Assembly: GCF_947623445.1 (NCBI RefSeq)
Contig: NC_135240.1
Span: 5,890,001-5,954,000 of the forward strand
DNA from: Clavelina lepadiformis
Taxonomy: Eukaryota > Chordata > Ascidiacea > Aplousobranchia > Clavelinidae
Reading direction: 5' to 3'
Length of the DNA: 64,000 nt
The notes under the pieces are model-generated. The model had not been told where the DNA came from. It saw only the letters and a list, made by a program, of their open reading frames with translations, and did no database searches. The position numbers and the translations under genes are program-made. This document shows, piece by piece, positions 51,620 to 64,000 of this stretch; the first letter of the stretch is position 1, and the number at the start of each line of letters is the position of its first letter.

Positions 51620-52241
51620 CAGTCAAATCCGCTTAATTCGGACACTTTGGTTCCACTCACTTTTGGCCGAATTAAGCGGAGAAACGGCTTTGTCCGAATT
51701 AAGCGGAAAATCAATTGTTCGTTTCATGGTAATGCATAAAGGCAAAAAACGCATTTAAAATACTGTACTGTTGCGTAATAAATGAATTGCAGCTGCACTA
51801 TACTGCAGTAACTGGCACTGATCGCATAAAACGTCTTCGTTTACTTTAGTGAGCAATTTCAATTTTCGTGCTAAACTTTTCTGTACAATTTTGTCCTACA
51901 TTCCTACAAGATGGACGCAATTGTACCGAAGTAAAAGCGACTATGAAGCTGGCACGGCGTTATATGAGTTCATTGTCGATTGTTACTGCATCGATCGTCA
52001 TTGTTTCACCATAATCACTCATAATGCAATTGAGTCTTGTCTTTAAACTAACGAAGTACTGTTTATTGTGTCATAACCTAACGATGGAATTGCGAACCTG
52101 TGTCCGAATTAAGCGGAGAATTGTCCGAATTAACAGGATTTTTTTACGTTCAATTTTTACTTTTGTTCCGTTCCTGAGCATTTTGGCCGAATAAAGCGGT
52201 TGTCCGGGTTATCCGGTGTCCGAATTAAGCGGATTCGACTG
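51620..52241. mobile_element. pogo/Tigger-type non-autonomous DNA transposon
   Basis: This 622-bp element is flanked by TA (51618-51619 and 52242-52243). Its terminal inverted repeats start CAGTCAAATCCGCTTAATTC on the left and, read inward from the right, CAGTCGAATCCGCTTAATTC, with one difference in 20 bases. The motif TCCGAATTAAGCGG recurs several times within the subterminal 100 bases on both sides, in both orientations, which is typical of pogo/Tigger ends. The AT-rich middle has no transposase-like frame, so the copy would need a transposase supplied from elsewhere. Confidence 0.85.
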
Positions 52242-52912
52242 TATAGCAGTTTTCGACAAGAAATCGTGCGTGCAAAGACGAAAAAGTTGGCGTGATGGTA
52301 TGAACGGAAGTCTCAATTCTGACGTTCAAATAACCAGTTTTAGTTTTTCTTTCTTTATTTGTTATAATTCAGCGTTATAATTGAAATATTTGGCATACAC
52401 TTTGATGAATAGACCAGGTCTGCCTGCAGAGTAAGGTTGTTTTCAGTCAACCAAAAATGACAAGTGTAGTGCGCAAAAAAGCTCAGATGCAATGGAAGCG
52501 TGTAATTACACAGTAATGTACACACTACACAGTTTGACTTATTCAAACTTCAAGTCAATTGAAAATTGAGTGCACAGAAGTTCTGTACAAGTCATTAAGA
52601 GCAAAATAACACACACTAAATACGACACTGAAGCTAAAAAAAAACAGTATTGAGTGCACCTATGCAGTCTGGTGGCTATGGAGCATTTTAAAATACAATT
52701 TTCACACAGAAAATATACTATACCTAATTGTTAACAGGAAAAAGGCTTATTTAATACAGATTTTTCTGTTTTAATGTCTACAGGTTGTGGAATTGAATTT
52801 CTCGCAATCTGAGAAATAAAATTGAAATGATGTAGTTGTGGAAGTGCTGTTTTAATAATTAGGCATGCTTCACTTCTAACATGGTATCCATTTTGATATC
52901 TTTGACTCTGAG

Positions 52913-55900
52913 ATGGATACTAACTTGTTGAATGATTTACTGGAATGTTCTGTTTGTCTTAAGCCTCTTGATGAGCAAAACAAGGTACCAGCAGTATGAT
53001 TAATTTATAGTGTGTTATTTTTACTGCACACAACTAAGTCCATTGGTAGATTATTGAGGAATCTTATAGCTTTAAATTCTACAATTTTTTATTGATTGAC
53101 TGTCGTATTTAAATCATAATTTCTATTCTCTACACTAGGTCCTACCTTGCCAACACACATTTTGCAAATCCTGCCTATTTTCCATTGTGAAGTCTCACAA
53201 GGAATTAAGATGCCCGGAGTGCCGAGTGTTGGTACGACATCGAGTGGAGGATTTGCCTTCCAATATTCTCCTCATTCGTCTGTTGGACGGAATCAAACTG
53301 CAGCAAGTTCAAACGCGAGTATCTTCAAGAACTGATGTACACGAAACAAGGCGACATTCTGGTAAAAAAAATTTTCCATATTGCATGTACATTTCATATA
53401 TTGTTGAAAGAAATTTTTTATTACATATTTTCAATTTAATTTTCCGGAATTTTGCAGAAATATGTATATATATTTATTTTTTAGTGTTCTTTTTATGATA
53501 CTTTTCATATGAATGTATGGACTTTACCAATGTATGAAAAGTTTTATCCTTAAATAGGAATTTTATTGTAAATAAAGTTACATGTACAGTATAAGAGTTT
53601 TTAGCTTGTGTAAAAACCATGTGCAAGCTTTTTGCATTCTTAGTATGTAGGTTTGATATTATCATAGTTCTATCAAACATTAAATAAACTTAATTGGCAG
53701 TATATCCAAGTCTTAATGACACATTCCATTTAGTTGAAGGTGTTCTCAGCGAACTAGCGTCAAAAAATAGTGGAGATAAAGATGGCGGGAATAAACTATC
53801 AAGGCATTCGGATCTCATTAGACCTTCGTCACTCCATGAGCGCGCCGGCAGCGAACCGGCCAGCAACAAAGTATGGCTGGCACTTTTTCTTAAAAAGAAC
53901 TTGCATTATTTGTTAGCTTTTCTTGGCGGATGTTTTTTAAAATTGGTTCGATGCATGTGATGCAAATATTGCTAGTTTTCATAAAACTGGTTAAAGAAAT
54001 AAACACTTAATTCTTGAAGGGAAATATATATTTTCATAATTAAAAGTTTCATTGATTACGATTCATCTAATTTTACAGGTAAGGATTACCACTCCACGCC
54101 CTGAGGCCCAGGCAATATTTCCTTATGAGTCAGCTCACCCTGGGTTGGTAGATAGGCTATTTGTTTTACCTGTATCAGTAGCTGATCAATCGATATCATA
54201 GTTTTTGATGCACATGTATAGACCTGACTAAGTTATTGTTATGGTCAATGAGATTTTGAGAAAATGTTACAAATTTGGTAATTATTACTGAAAATATTTC
54301 GCAAAGTTGTGTATCTATGTCTTAGTTTCAAGGTTATAGATTTAACTTTACTGCCAAGCTTTTTGTCTTGATAAAAATTGATCTATGAGTTTACCCTATA
54401 GGCCTATAAGATCTGATCAGAAAGATGAAAAGCCTGTAAGATTGTTGACTTGTCGCATAACTTTGCTTTCATATTGAGTTGTGGGGACGCCCGAAAAAAA
54501 CACACTTCAGTGTTACTGAGTCAATATTTCCTTCAAACTTTCAACTTATGAAAAGCTTATTGTATGATTTAATAAAGGTTGAATTTTATTTGATCAAATA
54601 CAGCGAAAATAATTTGCCAATTTAAAGTTTGCAAAAGCTGGCTTCATATGAAAGTTGCTTTTCAATCTTCTACAGTGGGATAAAGCAGTTGGTGTTTTTT
54701 ATTAAACCACATGTTATATACACACTACATACATTAATTTATATCGGGTAGCCTTTTGGCTTCAAGTAATTCATCATTGCCTTGGGTTTGGTTTTCACAA
54801 CACCTTTGATGGATGCTGGTTTGAGATGGTATGGTGGGAAAGGGATTTCACAATTTAATTCCTCTGTAAACTGATGTGTGCTGACTAATTCATTACAATC
54901 TGTCAAACACTAATCCATTGCACCTGTGATTTAAGCTTATTTCACCAATTGCTTGACTAACAATCTTGTTGGGACAACAGCCCACGTTTTTAACCACAAA
55001 TACCTGTAGTGTACAAATGATAATGTAAACACAAATAAACCTGCAGAATAACCACAGTATTTATTCATCTGATAAGGTCATGTGAGAATGATGCTAAACT
55101 TGTAGCAAGCATTTGTTCAGCTGTGTTCCTAAGGTTTACCAAAAGTGCGTTTGTATGGCAATGTTAAGTGCAACACATGTATTCTGAAGATAATGTGGGC
55201 AATGTTATTGTGTTTCGTGGCTTCAAGAAAACGTAAACGTGAAATAATTTTATGTGGTTTTGAGAAACATGCATCAGGTTGTAATATAACAATTTCACTT
55301 ATATATACTTAATATTTCATTCATCTTGACCTTTATCTGACCTTAGTTCATTGTATTTTGACTTGTACGGGAATCTGTTTTACCAGTTCAACAACTACAT
55401 CATTGTTCTTTGTTATTTTTGTAACTTCCCCAGTTGTTTCTAAATCAAAGCTTTTCTCTCTGACATCAGTAGGGTTGTCTTTATGATGTCATCAGTGTTT
55501 TGAATTCCTTTCCGTATATCTTGTTGTGGTCTGGTAAGATGATACCAGTACCTTTCTAATTACTAAAAATTTTTAGACCATGTAAGTATTGTGCTTCACA
55601 TCCTGTTTGACTGGAACAATTTTTCAGACGTTGCCAAGAGATTTGCCTGTGCTTTGTTATTCCCAAATATAGCCCCATGCCTTGTTTAAGCTCTTTTCAA
55701 CCTGCTCCTCTCTTTTCAAATGTCTTACTATTTCTCTCAGCATGACTTTTAGTTCAAGAATATTAGAATTATTGATTGTTGTAAATGTATTACACAAAAC
55801 TTTGTTGATATTTTAAGGTCGTACCCGTGATTTTTGTAATTAGAAGTATGGCATTTGTCTAAATTGTTTAGACATTTTTTCTGCATTTGTTTAGAATAGC

Positions 55901-58900
55901 AATAGTATTATTAAATTATCTAACGGCTCCATTTGTTATGTAGCGACTTATCCTTTGCGAAAGGTGACACCATACACCTTCTAAGAAAGATCGATGCCAA
56001 TTGGTTGAGTGGAGAATGTCACGGTCGAACGGGCGTGTTTCCTCTCAGCTATGTGAAGGTCTGATGTTGTGGTGATAATTTTATTTGAACAATTGACGTT
56101 ATTTTTACTAATTGTTATAAAACAATATCGATTAATGTTAGCTGGTAACTAGGCTTATTAGCCTACAATACCTTACAATTACAGCCTTCCTATCATGTAA
56201 ATATTCCAAAGTGACTTAGTATCGCACTTGCCTACTGCTGTGTCATGCACATGGTTATTATTATTTTTGGTATATATGTAATAGGACTGGTAATGTTTTT
56301 GCAGCTTTGTGTTTCTCAATTTTTAATTGCCTTGGCCATAAGGGATTTATTAATTATTGAACATGGATTTAAATATTTTTTATTTGATCCATTCTATTTA
56401 AACCACGAGGCAATTTTTAACGGTTAAGCTGATTGATCATAGTACGTCATTAGCACACTGCTTTGGGTGACTTTTTCAAAAATCTTTTAATGTGTGGCCG
56501 CACACAATATGTTACTTTATGGTATCCTGTATTAAATCTTGTTGTAATTAATTCCAAAAGAAAGTTGTTATGACATGTGAAATGCGGTTGGTTTATGAGG
56601 ACAAAATATTTTTTTATGCAAAAGTTTATACATTAACCATTAATTTATGTTTTTGTTTTTTTATTACTGGTATATATTATTTATAATTAATTTCCTTGTA
56701 AATGTTGACATTTTAGGACATATTAATCAGGCGATCAGTAAGAATTAAACCCCAATTCTTGTTGCTTGTCTGTTGTTAGATTGTCCACCCACTTCCAATT
56801 GAGAGACCTTACTGCACCGCGCTGTATGATTTTGAATCCGACCAAAATGAACCTGACAGGGACTGCATACAGTTTACAAAGGTATCTTTTTTGTTTACAT
56901 TATCATCGTTTGGTGGGCACACAACAGTAAGTGTTATGTATTGGTGTGATGACGTTATAGAACGACAAAATCCTGGTGATACGTAAAGTTGATGAAAATT
57001 GGGCAGAAGGAATGCTCAAAGAGAAGATTGGAATCTTTCCACTCTCATTTGTAAAAGTAAGCCACAAGTCTCGCCATCAGCTATATATGGCAATGTGTAC
57101 TGGTTATTTGCAGTATTATATATATTATACAGCATGTGCTTGGGTCATGTTTTTAAACTTATATTTGCTCGTACTTAACTATTTTGATGTTGCTCATTAC
57201 TTGAGACTTGCCTGGCAAAAATAAGTTAAAAATAACCAAAGAATTTAATTTTAGCTCAGTGATGAAGCAAGGTTGCTCATTGAAGACATGAGTTCTCCAC
57301 CTGAGCCAAAAGAAGAAAATCGGAGCCATAGGTCTGGAATAATAGGAGCAGCGGCCAGAAAACTCACCAGCACCAAACAAGGAGGGAAGAATGCAAAGAA
57401 ACGACATTCCTTTCCCACTTTCCTTTCTGGTATTAAACTCTCAATTTTTAGTAATATGGAGAATTTTTTGCAGTAAAAGTTTCAGGCTGTATCAGTGTTC
57501 AATATTTTAGTATTCTTTTTATTGTTTCAAGATGAAAGCTTTGCTGTCTATGATAATTGACGAATGAAATAAAAATTATTTCAAGATAAAAATAAAGATG
57601 ATTCTGTTCCTTCCACTTCCTATCGACACTCGATGGAGTTTGGGTTGTCCTCTAGCACCATAGAAAGCTCCTCCAGCAACTCTTCGAATCCAACCTTCCC
57701 TCCTCTGAAGAGTGAGGTTCCAACAACGTCTGCATCTTTACCTCCTCTTCACACTTCGCTGGATGCGCGACAGACACAAAAAGTTGACTCGCAGATTGTT
57801 AGCAGCGTCGTTAAAACAACAGAGAAGTTGGTTCCTGCACGTACCGGTACCCCAAAAGTTCAACCGCCGATTAATGTTACAACGACATCGAGTTCAAACA
57901 GTACAGCACTGCAGGTTTGTTTTCTTTTCTTTAATTTTTTCTTCGTATTTCTGTAACTTCCGTCATCCGACTTTTTGCTCATTTATTTTAGATTCAAAAA
58001 CCAGCGGACCGTAGTAAGCCATCTGAGCGTTCATCCTCATCAACAAAAGCATCCGCCCACACCGCCTCGAAGCTTGTAACACCCGCAAAGATGTAAGTTG
58101 TAGAAAGTTAATCTTATTGCTTGCTTGTGCATTCATATACCTGCTTTTTCACTAACTTTGCTTTTCTTGTGGTGACAGTGTGACAGCGTCATACACCTAC
58201 CAAGCCCTGAAGCCGGACGAGTTAGATCTTATCAAAGGAGACTCTTATTGCATCACAGAGGTTTGCAATGACGGGTGGTGTAGGGGTACCCATGTTCGAA
58301 GTGGGAAAGCCGGGGCATTTCCAGGCAATTATGTTAGCCCCAAACCTGTTATGGTCACGGCAGCTACAAAGTAAGCAGACAATATCTTTGTGATATCTTC
58401 ATATGATAACTGTGTGCATGGTAGCTTTATGCAAACCAGAGCAGTGCAAATTACACGACCGTTCGATATTTTCCTTGATTATTCTACTATTTGCTCTGCT
58501 GACCCTTTAGTGGTTGGGACTGGTATTGTTTTGCCGTTTAGCTATTTCAGTTCCGTTTATCTCTAACCTGATATCCTTTAAGCATTTTGAGATATCAGTT
58601 GTTGTGTTCCCTGTTAAGATGGCTGTCTACCTCCTGTAATTAAATATTAATGAATTGCCTGATGCTGTTAGATTTATTATAACTATAACGTCTTTAAAAT
58701 GGAAATCATATGTCCTATCACATGAATTATATATGTAGTCTGAATATTTCAAATTGTAATTTCTGCCTACTTATATCCTGCTTTTAAACATGGGATTGAA
58801 ATCGCATTGTTTTTCACTCACATCATAAAACTGTATTCACAATTTCATTCTCCTTCCAGTTTTTACTTGTTGTTGTTTGCTGATGCGCATATTGGCAAGA

Positions 58901-61370
58901 TAGCTGTGTTCTCAAGCATTTTCATCACTTAAAACGTCCTCAACGTTGATATATTTTTTCCTGTACAAGGTCATCTGCTTCTTCTCGGTCTTTTGGTGAT
59001 CCATCGTCGGTTTCTGCGTCGGGGCAACTTGTACCAAATGTAAGTTTCGCAAAATTTTTAATTTCTTCTTTTTATACAGGCTGTGTGGTTGTCGCGAGCC
59101 TGGTTTGATGCTTATATTACCAGTACAGCAGCATTTTCAATGTCCTCATTCACGCCTCACTTATTTACTGACGTGTACTAAAATAAACATCGATATTCTT
59201 ACTTGTTAAATTGTGGTATCATTGTGAGAAGTTACAATACTAATGGGTCATCTTCGTAATATAGACTATGGTCATAGCGCATGCATTTGTATGTACACTG
59301 TACAGTGTTTGTTTTAGGTTTCAACATAAGCGTACATAGAATATTTTCGAGGGGAAGGTCACGTGAGAATTTTTTACATGGATCACGAAAAGGGAGTGTT
59401 TTAACCCGGAAACCATCCCTTTCCTGCCCCAAATGGGTGTCAAACATGTAGTACAACATGACACATGTATTTTCGTATATCTGACACCTGTCTTACACCT
59501 GTAACAAATGCCAATGCTTCTTATGCGTTGGTCTATGATTAAATGCCGGGCCCTTTTCGTACCAGTTTCATTGTAGAAAGTGGCTCCTTCATTGCAATGC
59601 TATTGTCAAGATAACTTCAGACATGAAATTGCAGCTTATCATAGTTTGGTTATTTTTGTTTTTATCATATTAATTGAATTCAGTGAAAATAGCTTGGTAT
59701 TTATTGGGGTCCCTATTTTCGTGATAAGCACAAATGTTTTCTTGCCACCATCATTAACATATTCTTATTCCCAGAGAACCTACGAACAGTACAGACAGCA
59801 GCAGCAACAGAAGGTGAACGACGCAAACAAAAGCAACCTCAACCCCACAACGGGTCAAACAAACCCAATTGTTCACAAAACGTCACCTTCAGCCAGTCCC
59901 AGGCCCACATCAGCCCCAATCAAAACTCGTCCTGTTCCGAGTAAACTCGTGCTGCCACCCAAGGCTGGTGGACCGGGTAACCCTAGACCAAGTTCCAGCA
60001 CAGCTGGGGCAAAGTCGTCGGTTGAGAAGCCATCTTCAATCAGGTCGCCACCTCCTAGGCCCGTGGTGCCAGAAGTTTTGAAAGTTCGAAGTGATGGACA
60101 GTCCAGCAGTAACTCAAGTAAGATAACTCACCAAATGATGAGATAAATCCTCCCAATAATGCTTTGATTAAGAATATATAGGCATGTGGGAGCACTGACT
60201 AATAGTAATGTAGCACATCAGCATTTCACACAATGTCTATCAAGATTCGATGTACTAATTTAAACTAAAAAGAATTGAGAAACTAGATTAATTTGCTAGG
60301 TTTTTAACATAATAATCTGTAGACCAGGCACGGAAGACGAGCCCAAAGTCGCCAGCTTCTGCAGTTAAGCCCTTCGTGGAAGAGAAAGCTCGCAAGCGAG
60401 CAGTCGAAAAGGTTAGTGCGCCGACTAAAGTGGAACTTAGTTATAAACCCCGTCATTGGTAGAACAACCAGCCAGCAACAAGTCCATAATAATCCACCGT
60501 TGATCCAGTCTGTAGAGTATTGGTATCACTTAGCAACATGCTTTATTACTGGTCGCCACATTCAATGTTCAAATAACGCAGGACCGGCCGCGCGACAGAC
60601 GAAACGTTCTTCGCAACATGATATCAGGAGGCGGAAAAGGAAAACCTAAAGTTCCCGTCCTTCCAACAACATCGAGGTAGGCGCTTACTGCTGTAACGGA
60701 TAAATTGCTTAACGACAATTGATACATAATTGCAATGTGAACTAATTACTGAATTGGATGTCGTCAACACCTACTAGAAAGTATGCCGTATAAATTATGA
60801 GATGTCTATTGCCTGTAGTCCCCAGGCCGGTTCTTCCGGGTCACCAAGCACAGACGCGCATCAATCACGGCCGTCATCTCAAAATAAACCAAGCCCCAAG
60901 CCTCTGACTCGTGAAAAGTAAGTCTGCAAGGTTCTTCAGTAGATCCTCTTTCGATACTGCCTTACAGGCGAGCATCACTATGTTCATGTATATTTGAAGC
61001 TTGGCGGTAGACGTATGGATCAAATACAAACTTACAAGCTCATATATGAAGTCCTTAATGGTAGTTATGACGTAATAATCCTTCTTTAATGCTGTTACAG
61101 ACGTGCATTTCTATACTTAGTCCAGCCACAGTTTCGAATTAGTCGTCCACGCTTTTGATTTTTGGTAAATCTGGTTTACTGTTACGTAGATATTACGCGA
61201 TAATGAATTATCCTGCCAACGGGCCAGAGGAACTTAATTTAAAAGAAGGGGACCTGGTGATCGTGCACAATCGCAACTTGGACGGATGGTGCAGGGGCAC
61301 TCATGTCAGTACGGGAAAAACAGGTCACTTCCCAGCCACGTTCGTTGAGAGAGTCACAAAAGATTTATGA
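52913..61370 (+). CDS. SH3RF1: SH3RF/POSH, RING E3 ubiquitin ligase scaffold with four SH3 domains
   Basis: This is a scaffold and E3 ubiquitin ligase that organises Rac-JNK signalling and trafficking. My 17-exon model (52913-52984, 53139-53361, 53701-53870, 54079-54143, 55944-56058, 56780-56881, 56961-57056, 57255-57429, 57586-57914, 57992-58092, 58179-58370, 58970-59039, 59775-60117, 60323-60411, 60582-60676, 60819-60917, 61190-61370) keeps frame throughout and gives 838 residues, against about 888 in human SH3RF1. The RING ligands are C12, C15, C28, H30, C33, C36, C49 and C52. SH3 domains lie at about 164-219 (ending GVFPLSYVK), 224-282 ([10 protein letters not shown] to [10 protein letters not shown]), 484-540 ([19 protein letters not shown]) and 780-836 ([20 protein letters not shown], at the very C-terminus). 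Linkers are serine/proline rich, and RHSMEFG recalls the conserved RHSMEI motif. Vertebrates have three paralogues, and this one may be the single pre-duplication gene. Confidence 0.95.
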
Positions 61371-64000
61371 TAAAATTACTGCCGCTGAAACCTTTTTCGT
61401 CCAGGCTTACCCTCCTCGGGTGCTTTTTGGTTTGTCTTGTCTTTCTTTCACTAAATATTTGTGTTTAAACGATTGCTTTTCTAGCAAAGTATTTCCTTTT
61501 ACAGTTTTACACGATCGGTGCCATTCGACCGCCTTTGGTCGACCTATTTATCATATATGTTCGATATTATTTTCACCATAAACAGCAATTGCCACAGTAG
61601 TAAATTACCCAAAGCCACGATGAAAATATACACTGTAGCTAGCAAGGTAAGTACAGTTACGCGCTTTCTACCTCCCAAAATGTGCACTTTTCAAAAAAAT
61701 TTATCGCTTCATATATCGTCGTCTCGTGGTGAAATTTGCGCGCCAAAATATTACCCAATATTTGCTTCTTATTGGTCGTTAAATATTTAAAAATAGTACG
61801 ATACCATCTCCCTGGTACAACCATAGGCTGTATGTCTGATAAGAACTTCTTACACTAGTCAAGTCTGTCCAAAATTACTACTCCTTCACATTTACAGTAT
61901 GGTATGTGGGAAGTGTTTGGTACTCTGTGACGTCATCTATTATTATGACGTCATACTTCAATAACGTATTGCAATTGGATAGATTTACAAAGATTGGTTT
62001 GTTTCTTCACTTTTTTGTTCTTTCACGGTAACAATAGTTTATTTTCAGTATCTGTTTTGTTTTAGTCGTCGCAGCGTTATTTTTTATGAAATATTTTATT
62101 CCATGGCCGACGCGATTATTTTTTTCATGTTGCAATAAGTTTCAAAACAACTGAAGCCACTTTGTACCGCGTTACGGGCCAACTTCTGTTTTTTTAGTTT
62201 AATCAAAAACCACCAATGATGTTTTTTCTGTTGAATTAAAATCTCATTTCAATGAACGTCTTCAGTTGCCGTATGCAGTCTCTTTTCTCTTTTGCCAATA
62301 CACGTTTCATGAAAATATTTAAGGTGACATTTCTTTGCTTCGGTCTACTTCACCAATAATGTTATTAAAAGACGCGAGATTGTTTTCACACAAGATGTAA
62401 ACTCAAATTGTATCGACCAGAAGAGAACTAATCGTGTTCATCAGCTTTGTTCGTCGTCCACGACAAAGCCATTTAATTGAAATCACTTATTACTGCTTGC
62501 CACCACATCGGTATATGAGACGTGTTGCTGAAAAAACCTGTGATAGTTCTGCAGTAAACCTGTTATTTCTGTAACGGAAAATGGGTATATGGCACCTGAA
62601 CTTGAGAGGTTGACCCATTCCACTACAATATTTACTTGTTGAAATGTTTATTGCGGGTGATGATATACGAATCTCATGAGGTCGTTGTCTGCTTTTCTCA
62701 CCCACAGACTTAATTGTTCACCTTAACGAATTATAGTCTTGTGAAGATGAAAACAAAGTTGTCTAACTTGACACTGAACTTCTTCAAATTGAATTCAACA
62801 ATGGTTACACAGGAATGACAACTGTATATACTGATTATATTGAAGTTTCTTTGAACAATTACATTTAGACAAAACATTGGCACAGCAACAGCATAAAGAC
62901 GTCCATTTTACCGCGATTATCTTAGTAGACCTAAGACATTGAATAACTGTGAATAGTTCACGCAAGATAGGCAGGCACAATAATTATGTTACGAATTAAA
63001 ACGGAAAGCAGGAAGTTATCGATACGCAATTTTATCTATCATTAACGATAGATAAACGATGTCTGAAAATAAGAATATTATATTGCATTCGGTTTGTATA
63101 TTAGAACATCCCTTTATTATCGCATTTCCATTTGAATAGAATAGACACTAGTTTTAAGGTCATTCATTTTTGTGTAGAGGAGATAAATTAGTTGTTGAGG
63201 CGACATAAAAGTGAAGAATTCTTCTGATGTATAGAAACAGAACCACAAGATTAGAAGCAAAAGCGTGGTGGGATGGTGAGGTCAAAAGTAATCAATTAGT
63301 AGTTTCTTGGGTGCGCTTTATGCGTCACAAATGTAGCAATCTTTGCGACATCGATTACTTGTAAAGATGAGGAAAGTTTTGCAACAAATCACTGTAAACA
63401 TGTCAGTAGAGGCCTATACTGTGGATAAATGCACAGAACCGCGGGCCGAGTGACTGATCTTTCTTACTGAATTTAATTTCAAAAACTTCATACAAACCAT
63501 AATTTTAGCCTGGATGCTAGGTTTTCGATTCTAATCGATTATAATTATTATTGGCACAATTGGTTTTTGGAGCGAGGCAAGTAATTAAGTGACTTAATAA
63601 GGTTTCTTTTATATTGCATTGAAAGAAAACTGAATCATTTCGTGTGTAAGCCTGTATCGGTCTTCTTCCGGCGAATTCTAGTGGCTATGCTTCTATTACT
63701 TTCGTCAAAGCGAAGCCTAAAGAGAAATTTCATAACTTATTTTGGATTCCCTGTTAATGACACAGAATCGTGTGTGGACTGAAGCAGCTTGAAAGGAATC
63801 TAGTCATTATCTAGAATTTTTTGCTATGACTGGCTGGTGTGGCGCAGGCTGCCATCATGGTAGCTGGCATGGCGTCAGGAGGGTTTAGCCCCGCCTTGAA
63901 ATATTTGAGTCTCTCCCAAATTTGTAGTCTATAAACATCAAGTAACCGTGAAAAAAATTTGATTCAATTTAGTTATTTTAAAAACAAAAAAATTGATTCA
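61371..64000. other. SH3RF 3' flank, no further gene seen
   Basis: The first few hundred bases are the SH3RF 3' untranslated region. No clear AATAAA stood out nearby. The rest is AT-rich and has only short open frames without recognisable similarity, so I see no exon, RNA gene or long repeat. A small perfect hairpin lies at 63031-63056. Confidence 0.4.
63031..63056. repeat. Short perfect inverted repeat
   Basis: TTTATCTATC and GATAGATAAA form a 10-bp perfect stem around the 6-base loop ATTAAC. Each arm contains a GATA core (GATAGATA), so it could equally be a paired GATA-factor site. It may also be chance in AT-rich DNA. Confidence 0.3.

Larger units (their letters stand above)
50109..52912. 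other. Intergenic region between glutaredoxin and SH3RF
   Basis: This 2.8 kb stretch between divergent genes contains no coding exon I can support. It carries two repeats listed separately (50425-50805 and 51620-52241) and the presumed promoters of both genes. Confidence 0.4.

Overview
The window is nuclear DNA from an animal with a compact, AT-rich genome. Ten protein genes with metazoan orthologues sit in 64 kb. Introns are GT-AG and mostly 50-700 bp. Unlinked small DNA transposons lie between and inside the genes. The gene content (TMEM144, a KIFC3-type kinesin, FOCAD, VPS35L, AVL9, STN1, PRDM13-type zinc fingers, a four-SH3 SH3RF) fits an invertebrate deuterostome. Gene compactness, short introns, several intronless genes and splice-acceptor-like AG dinucleotides directly before start codons make an ascidian tunicate the best guess, but this is inferred and not proven.

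Layout: 1-1920 has no gene. TMEM144 (1921-5434, +) is a 10-helix membrane protein in 12 exons. A kinesin-14 gene of KIFC3 type (7529-16269, -) has about 25 exons, with a long coiled coil followed by a C-terminal motor. Intronless RPS17 (16850-17260, -) follows. A 5 kb gene-poor stretch carries possible regulatory sequence and leads to a PRDM13-like zinc-finger gene (22179-23433, +) in which no PR domain is visible. A secreted mini-collagen/discoidin protein gene (26065-27588, +) is next, followed by 2.5 kb packed with MITE-like elements. Intronless AVL9 (30076-32283, +), nearly intronless FOCAD (33760-39294, +), and intronless STN1 (39710-40840, -, convergent with FOCAD) come next. VPS35L (41911-48859, +, many exons) is convergent with a glutaredoxin gene (49260-50108, -). 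After a repeat-bearing gap comes SH3RF/POSH (52913-61370, +), for which a 17-exon, 838-codon model keeps frame throughout. 61371-64000 has no gene I can see.

The genes are unrelated housekeeping and cell-biology genes, not an operon. AVL9 and VPS35L both serve membrane recycling and secretory traffic, but nothing in the sequence couples them. The unusual content is in the mobile DNA: a 168-bp inverted-repeat element with a telomere-motif core and 8-bp target duplication (26563-26730), two almost identical 136-bp perfect-hairpin MITEs 12 kb apart, a large foldback built around a tRNA-like sequence, a pogo/Tigger-type element, and a hAT-type element inserted about 11 bp from a kinesin splice site. 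I found no virus-derived element, CRISPR array, rRNA or intact tRNA gene.
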